The translations under genes were made by a program, and so were the position numbers. Of a DNA stretch of 9,317 bases, positions 6,652-9,317 are shown piece after piece. Below the pieces are notes generated by a model. It worked only from the letters and a program-made list of their open reading frames with translations. It was not told the DNA's origin and did not search any database. Numbering within the stretch: the first letter of the stretch is position 1; each line of letters opens with the position of its first letter. The DNA comes from Pirellulaceae bacterium. GTDB lineage: Bacteria; Planctomycetota; Planctomycetia; Pirellulales; Pirellulaceae. Location: assembly GCA_030744095.1 (NCBI GenBank), contig JASLRF010000625.1, forward strand, positions 1 to 9,317, written 5' to 3'.

Positions 6652-7959
6652 ATGTCCGAGGTTAGCGAAGCCGCTGCTGAGAAGCAAACACGAAGTTCGC
6701 TGGCGTTGATGACGCGACTGTCAGTGATGATGTTCCTGCAGTACTTCATCCAGGGATCGTATTTGCCAATCGCATCAGTTTACGTGCAAGACACACTTGG
6801 ATTCTCAGGAAGGCAAGTTGGCTGGTTTGGATCGGCCTTGGCTGTCGGTCCAATTCTGACACCGTTTCTGCTGGGGCAACTTGTGGACCGTCGATTTGCG
6901 ACGCAGCGCGTGATTGCATTTTGCCATCTAAGCGGCGGTGTTCTGATGCTGGCTTTGTGTACACAATCGACATTTTGGCCCGTGATTGTCCTCGGCACTG
7001 CCTACTCGGTTGTTTACATACCGACGATGATGCTGACGAACTCGTTGGCATTCCAGCATTTAAGAAACAGTGACGTCGAGTTTCCTTGGGCGAGGCTCTT
7101 TGGAACGATTGGCTTCGTTGTCCCGGCGTTCTTGATCGAAGCCTGGTGGCTTAAGGGCATGGAAGGCGAGCAGTTAGACCAGGCCCGCGTGATCTGCTTC
7201 ATTTTGGCCGGCCTGATGGGGCTGGTCATGGGAGCCTACTCGCTGTTCCTGCCACACACACCGCCGGCCGGGAAAGATAAGGATGATTACGCTCCGGGCA
7301 TTATCATCCGAATGATGCGATATCGTCATTTCCTGGTGTTGGTGCTGATCAGTTTCCTGATTGCGATTGTGCACAAGTTCTTCTTTGTCTGGAACAGTCC
7401 TTTCCTGCGTGAGATTCTGGACAGCGGCGGCTGGGGAGGCGCGGCCGAAATGAGGATCAGCTCCATCGGCCAATTGTTCGAGGTCCTGGTCATGGTCGTG
7501 TTGGGATTCTCGATTGCCAAGTTTGGTTTTAAGGCAACTTTGATCACCGGCGCCGTGGCGTACTCGCTACGCTGCATTCTGTTCGCGATGGTGTTCAGCT
7601 TCGAACTGCCGTTTGCCGGACGGTTGGCGCTGGCCTTCACTGGACAAGCCCTGCATGGACTCTGTTTTGGTTGTTTCCTGGCAGCAGCATATATCTATGT
7701 TGATCGGGTCGCACCGAAGGACGTTCGCGGCAGTATGCAGACGATGTATGGTACATTTGTCATTGCCCTGGGCTTCTTTGCTGGCGGTTTCATTGCGGGC
7801 GAGGTGGGCGATGCGTTCAGCACGGAAACCGGAATTCGCAACTGGACCATGATCTGGCTCAGCAGTGCGGCATTGGCGGCTGTTTGCGTCGCTGGATTGA
7901 TGCTGTTCTTTCCTGCCAGAGTGCCCGATCCAGACGATGTCTCAACTTCTGAAGCATGA
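6652..7959 (+). CDS. MFS transporter, nucleoside:H+ symporter (NHS) type
   Basis: A 435-residue inner-membrane carrier with about twelve hydrophobic segments (for example 20-43, 56-78, 86-104, 108-128, 147-168, 180-203, 224-246, 270-292). The family resemblance is to nucleoside:proton symporters of the NupG/XapB type: MFLQYFIQGSYLP (27-39) in the first helix, GQLVDRRFATQRV (75-87) as MFS motif A, TMMLTNSLAFQHL (125-137), and LHGLCFGCFLAAAYIYVDR (334-352) followed by AP and RGSMQTMYG. In planctomycetes such carriers often lie beside sugar oxidoreductases, so the substrate might be a sugar rather than a nucleoside. The ATG at 6652 has a clear AGGAG ribosome site 7 nt upstream (GGAG 6641-6644). 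The gene is divergent from the oxidoreductase gene and ends facing the HVQR-repeat gene. I found no well-spaced promoter in the 92-bp divergent gap. Confidence 0.88.
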   Translation: MSEVSEAAAEKQTRSSLALMTRLSVMMFLQYFIQGSYLPIASVYVQDTLGFSGRQVGWFGSALAVGPILTPFLLGQLVDRRFATQRVIAFCHLSGGVLMLALCTQSTFWPVIVLGTAYSVVYIPTMMLTNSLAFQHLRNSDVEFPWARLFGTIGFVVPAFLIEAWWLKGMEGEQLDQARVICFILAGLMGLVMGAYSLFLPHTPPAGKDKDDYAPGIIIRMMRYRHFLVLVLISFLIAIVHKFFFVWNSPFLREILDSGGWGGAAEMRISSIGQLFEVLVMVVLGFSIAKFGFKATLITGAVAYSLRCILFAMVFSFELPFAGRLALAFTGQALHGLCFGCFLAAAYIYVDRVAPKDVRGSMQTMYGTFVIALGFFAGGFIAGEVGDAFSTETGIRNWTMIWLSSAALAAVCVAGLMLFFPARVPDPDDVSTSEA

Positions 7960-7998
7960 TTACTGGAATCGAATCAAGAGATGCCTCAGCGCACGAAA

Positions 7999-8029
7999 CA
8001 AGCCACCCTCGACGTGTGAGAGTGGCTTG
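7999..8029. terminator. Hairpin in convergent gap, candidate (bidirectional) terminator
   Basis: CAAGCCAC (7999-8006) pairs perfectly with GTGGCTTG (8022-8029); one mismatch, then CTC/GAG extends the stem around a 7-nt loop. It lies 39 bp after the symporter stop. On the minus strand the stem runs into TTGTTTCG, a partial U tract, so as an intrinsic terminator it fits the HVQR gene better than the symporter; on the plus strand there is no U run. Confidence 0.5.
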
Positions 8030-8030
8030 A

Positions 8031-8057
8031 TCGTTGGAACGAACGTCAGACCAACGA
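8031..8057. repeat. Second inverted repeat in the convergent gap
   Basis: TCGTTGG (8031-8037) and CCAACGA (8051-8057) form a 7-bp perfect stem with a 13-nt loop, one base after the first hairpin. It could support termination or RNA stability at the shared 3' ends, or be chance. Confidence 0.3.
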
Positions 8058-8077
8058 CTGAAACGGTTCCAGCCATG

Positions 8078-8095
8078 CCGCCGCTTCCACGGCGG
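8078..8095. terminator. GC-rich hairpin just after the HVQR gene
   Basis: CCGCCG (8078-8083) pairs with CGGCGG (8090-8095) around a 6-nt loop. On the minus strand it starts 19 nt beyond the stop codon of the HVQR gene. No U tract follows, so it is a 3'-end stem or weak terminator rather than a classic intrinsic one. Confidence 0.35.
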
Positions 8096-8114
8096 AGGTC
8101 TTGCTGTAACTGAC

Positions 8115-8711
8115 TTACACCGTGGGATCCGGATCAATAGGAGCGGGAACATTGCGGATCTCTTCACGGATCCTTGGTGCGGGCACATCTGGCGACGCGC
8201 CAGTTTCGCCATCGACTGACTTGCTGCCCCCCTTGCCCTTGCCCTTCGGGCGACTACAAAGCGAGGATAGCTTGCTTTTCATGCTGGCCATTTTGTTCCG
8301 CATCGTCGTCATCAGTTCGACACCGTGGCAAGACAACTTGCTACTGCCACCTTTGCCAGACTTGGCGGTTGAACGCTGTACATGTCCCCCCTTCTTAGCG
8401 GCGACACGCTGAACCTGACCGCCCCCTCCTTTTTTTGCCGAGCCAGATCGCTGTACGTGGGCCACATGCGATTTGCCTTTGCCTACGCTTGACCGTTGCG
8501 CATGGCCCCTGACACCTTTGCCACCACATTTCGAGCCACAACGTTGAACATGGTCGCCACTCTTCTGTGAGCAACCACAACTGGCGGCGTTTTTGCCACC
8601 ACTCAACATTGCATCGAGAAGGTCAGACGCCGATGCCTGGCTCGAGGCACCCAACGTACACAGGCTCGCAACGGCCAGCAACGCGAAGGCTGTTTTGAAT
8701 TGATTCGTCAT
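8115..8711 (-). CDS. Small secreted basic Gly/Lys/Ser-rich protein with five HVQR-type repeats; unrecognised
   Basis: A 198-residue protein I cannot assign to a family. Residues 1-28 are a good signal peptide with likely cleavage after ASA. A short DLLDAML segment follows, then a Cys cluster (CGC at 45-47, Cys58, Cys62) and a low-complexity Gly/Lys/Ser region. It carries HVQR (54-57), HAQR (70-73), HVQR (85-88), QVQR (99-102) and HVQR (110-113), spaced 16, 15, 14 and 11 residues. Residues 125-155 look helical with two more Cys (128, 152). The tail repeats VPAP (176-179 and 188-191) and is Pro/Asp-rich. The body is strongly basic, suggesting an extracellular or envelope protein that binds something anionic; this is inference. 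The ATG at 8711 has AAGGAA (8721-8726) 9 nt upstream. Gene reality is supported by the signal peptide, the ribosome site and motif conservation despite varying codons. Confidence 0.75.
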   Translation of the reverse strand: MTNQFKTAFALLAVASLCTLGASSQASASDLLDAMLSGGKNAASCGCSQKSGDHVQRCGSKCGGKGVRGHAQRSSVGKGKSHVAHVQRSGSAKKGGGGQVQRVAAKKGGHVQRSTAKSGKGGSSKLSCHGVELMTTMRNKMASMKSKLSSLCSRPKGKGKGGSKSVDGETGASPDVPAPRIREEIRNVPAPIDPDPTV

Positions 8712-8799
8712 TTTGGGGAGTTCCTTTTCTGAAGTTACCTAAGTCCGGAGATCTGTGACTCGATGCTCTCAGTTGCGCAAGTTCGAGTCGGAGCACGGC

Positions 8800-8813
8800 T
8801 TGGAGTTGTCCAA
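8800..8813. repeat. Short inverted repeat in the HVQR-gene leader region
   Basis: TTGGA-GTTG-TCCAA, 5-bp arms with a 4-nt loop, about 90 nt before the HVQR gene start. It could be a leader hairpin or an operator just past a start near 8824; it is short enough to be chance. Confidence 0.22.
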
Positions 8814-8830
8814 CACGCCCGTCGTTGGTG

Positions 8831-8860
8831 TTAATCGTCGAACGCCATGGCAATATGCAA
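8831..8860 (-). promoter_or_regulatory. Weak promoter candidate for the HVQR gene
   Basis: On the minus strand TTGCAT (8855-8860), an 18-nt spacer and GATTAA (8831-8836). Both boxes are partial matches. It would give a leader of roughly 110 nt containing the 8800-8813 inverted repeat. It gains some interest because a perfect inverted repeat directly abuts the -35. Confidence 0.22.
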
Positions 8861-8875
8861 TTCCGACTATCGGAA
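8861..8875. repeat. Perfect 6-bp inverted repeat, operator-like
   Basis: TTCCGA-CTA-TCGGAA is a 15-bp dyad directly upstream of the candidate -35 of the HVQR gene, a usual place for an activator site. An overlapping CTATC-GGAA-GATAG stem (8867-8880) means it could also fold as a small hairpin. Confidence 0.35.
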
Positions 8876-9115
8876 GATAGGAGATTTGCCCGGTACCCTG
8901 CCGGTCCTGCGGATTGTGGCGATCGGGGTGACGTTTTGGATCGGAGACGAGTTGCCCGGCTGGGGAAGACGGTGCAACGACTTGCACTATACCGATTAGC
9001 AAAGCAGACCGACCGCAAATCCGTTAGTGCGTGTCGCGCTGACATGTAGCGTCCGCAGCGCTTTGTTTCATGAGTCGAAACGGCGAAATTCCGCTACCGT
9101 GAATCGGCACCCGCC

Positions 9116-9317
9116 TTAGTCGCCAAACCGCTTGACGTCTTGCCCTGTGGAAACGAGCCGAATAATTCCGCCATACGGGCCCGAGAGAAAGGCCTGCCCA
9201 TCCGGCGAAAAGGCAAATCGATGCGGAGATTTCTCCGGTGCGGTCGCCATCGCGTCACTCCGCGCATGATACGAATGCAAATCGCCTTGCTTGAAAGTAA
9301 AACGGCAGCGATTCCCG
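9116..9317 (-). CDS. C-terminal end of a WD40 / beta-propeller-like protein, cut by window edge
   Basis: The minus strand is open from the right edge (first whole codon at 9316) for 66 codons to TAA at 9116-9118, with no start inside. The last 35 or so residues read HRFAFSPDGQAFLSGPYGG, then IIRLVSTGQDVKRFGD at the very end. This is the familiar WD40-type pattern: an AFSPDG turn, a small-residue strand, an IRL strand, and a TG..V..F closing turn. Planctomycetes have many WD40 and PD40-type proteins, some fused to kinase or cytochrome domains; which kind this is cannot be told here. The 31 residues before the repeat are less typical. It points toward the HVQR gene on the same strand, 404 bp away, so co-transcription is unlikely but not excluded. 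Confidence 0.6.
   Translation of the reverse strand, partial: GNRCRFTFKQGDLHSYHARSDAMATAPEKSPHRFAFSPDGQAFLSGPYGGIIRLVSTGQDVKRFGD

Larger units (their letters stand above)
8712..9115. other. 404-bp stretch without a convincing gene; upstream region of the HVQR gene
   Basis: It lies between the HVQR gene start and the stop of the WD40-like gene on the same strand. Open frames across it have no recognisable motifs and look like chance. It holds three short symmetric elements: TTCCGA-CTA-TCGGAA (8861-8875), TTGGA-GTTG-TCCAA (8800-8813) and the palindrome TTGCGCAA (8773-8780), plus one weak promoter candidate. No clear terminator for the WD40-like gene was found near 9060-9115. Confidence 0.5.

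Noticed and set aside
8373..8552. DNA-level tandem repeat or CRISPR-like array within the HVQR gene
   Set aside because: The repeated unit is only four codons with uneven 11-16-codon spacing and differing synonymous codons, so it is a peptide repeat, not a DNA array.
8640..8711. Lipoprotein signal in the HVQR protein
   Set aside because: The only Cys in the signal region (residue 18) follows ASL, which is not a lipobox; a normal ASA cleavage site lies further on.
8623..9045. 140-codon minus-strand open frame covering much of the 404-bp gap
   Set aside because: It is Arg/Ser-rich with no motif or hydrophobic segment, and overlaps the HVQR gene start in another frame while that gene has a signal peptide and ribosome site.

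Overview
This window reads as bacterial chromosome from a planctomycete, most likely a Pirellulales-type marine or freshwater lineage. That placement rests on protein families seen here: a fused membrane/spermidine-synthase-like protein, a secreted ThuA-domain protein, a Tat-exported DUF1501 protein, a DUF1080 domain joined to an SGNH hydrolase, a long Gfo/Idh/MocA oxidoreductase and a nucleoside:H+ symporter-type MFS carrier. This combination is typical of planctomycete carbohydrate-related gene neighbourhoods. No rRNA, tRNA, CRISPR array, insertion sequence or phage gene was seen.

Layout: (1) Positions 1-1343 (+) hold the C-terminal two thirds or so of a fused membrane/spermidine-synthase-like protein, cut by the left edge. 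(2) Facing it, a minus-strand block runs from 6559 down to 1370: Gfo/Idh/MocA oxidoreductase (5300-6559), SGNH hydrolase-DUF1080 fusion (3760-5130), DUF1501 protein (2245-3621) and ThuA-domain protein (1370-2221). The last two are 23 bp apart and look like one transcription unit. The gaps before the SGNH-DUF1080 gene (169 bp) and the DUF1501 gene (138 bp) each carry a promoter candidate, the first being close to sigma70 consensus. (3) Divergent from the oxidoreductase, an MFS nucleoside/sugar symporter runs rightward (6652-7959). (4) Convergent with it is a small secreted, basic, Gly/Lys/Ser-rich protein (8115-8711, -) with five HVQR-type repeats that I do not recognise. The convergent gap has three hairpins. 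(5) A 404-bp gene-free stretch (8712-9115) holds inverted repeats and a weak promoter candidate for the HVQR gene. (6) The C-terminal end of a WD40/beta-propeller-like protein (9116-9317, -) runs off the right edge.

Working together: the minus-strand block plus the symporter could form a carbohydrate-use locus. Gfo/Idh/MocA enzymes can oxidise sugars (some at C3), DUF1080 is annotated as a 3-keto-disaccharide hydrolase family, ThuA partners a Gfo-type dehydrogenase in rhizobial trehalose use, and SGNH enzymes often remove ester groups from glycans. This is inference. The exported proteins and the apparently cytoplasmic oxidoreductase would sit in different compartments unless the carrier connects them. 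The most novel-looking item is the HVQR-repeat protein.
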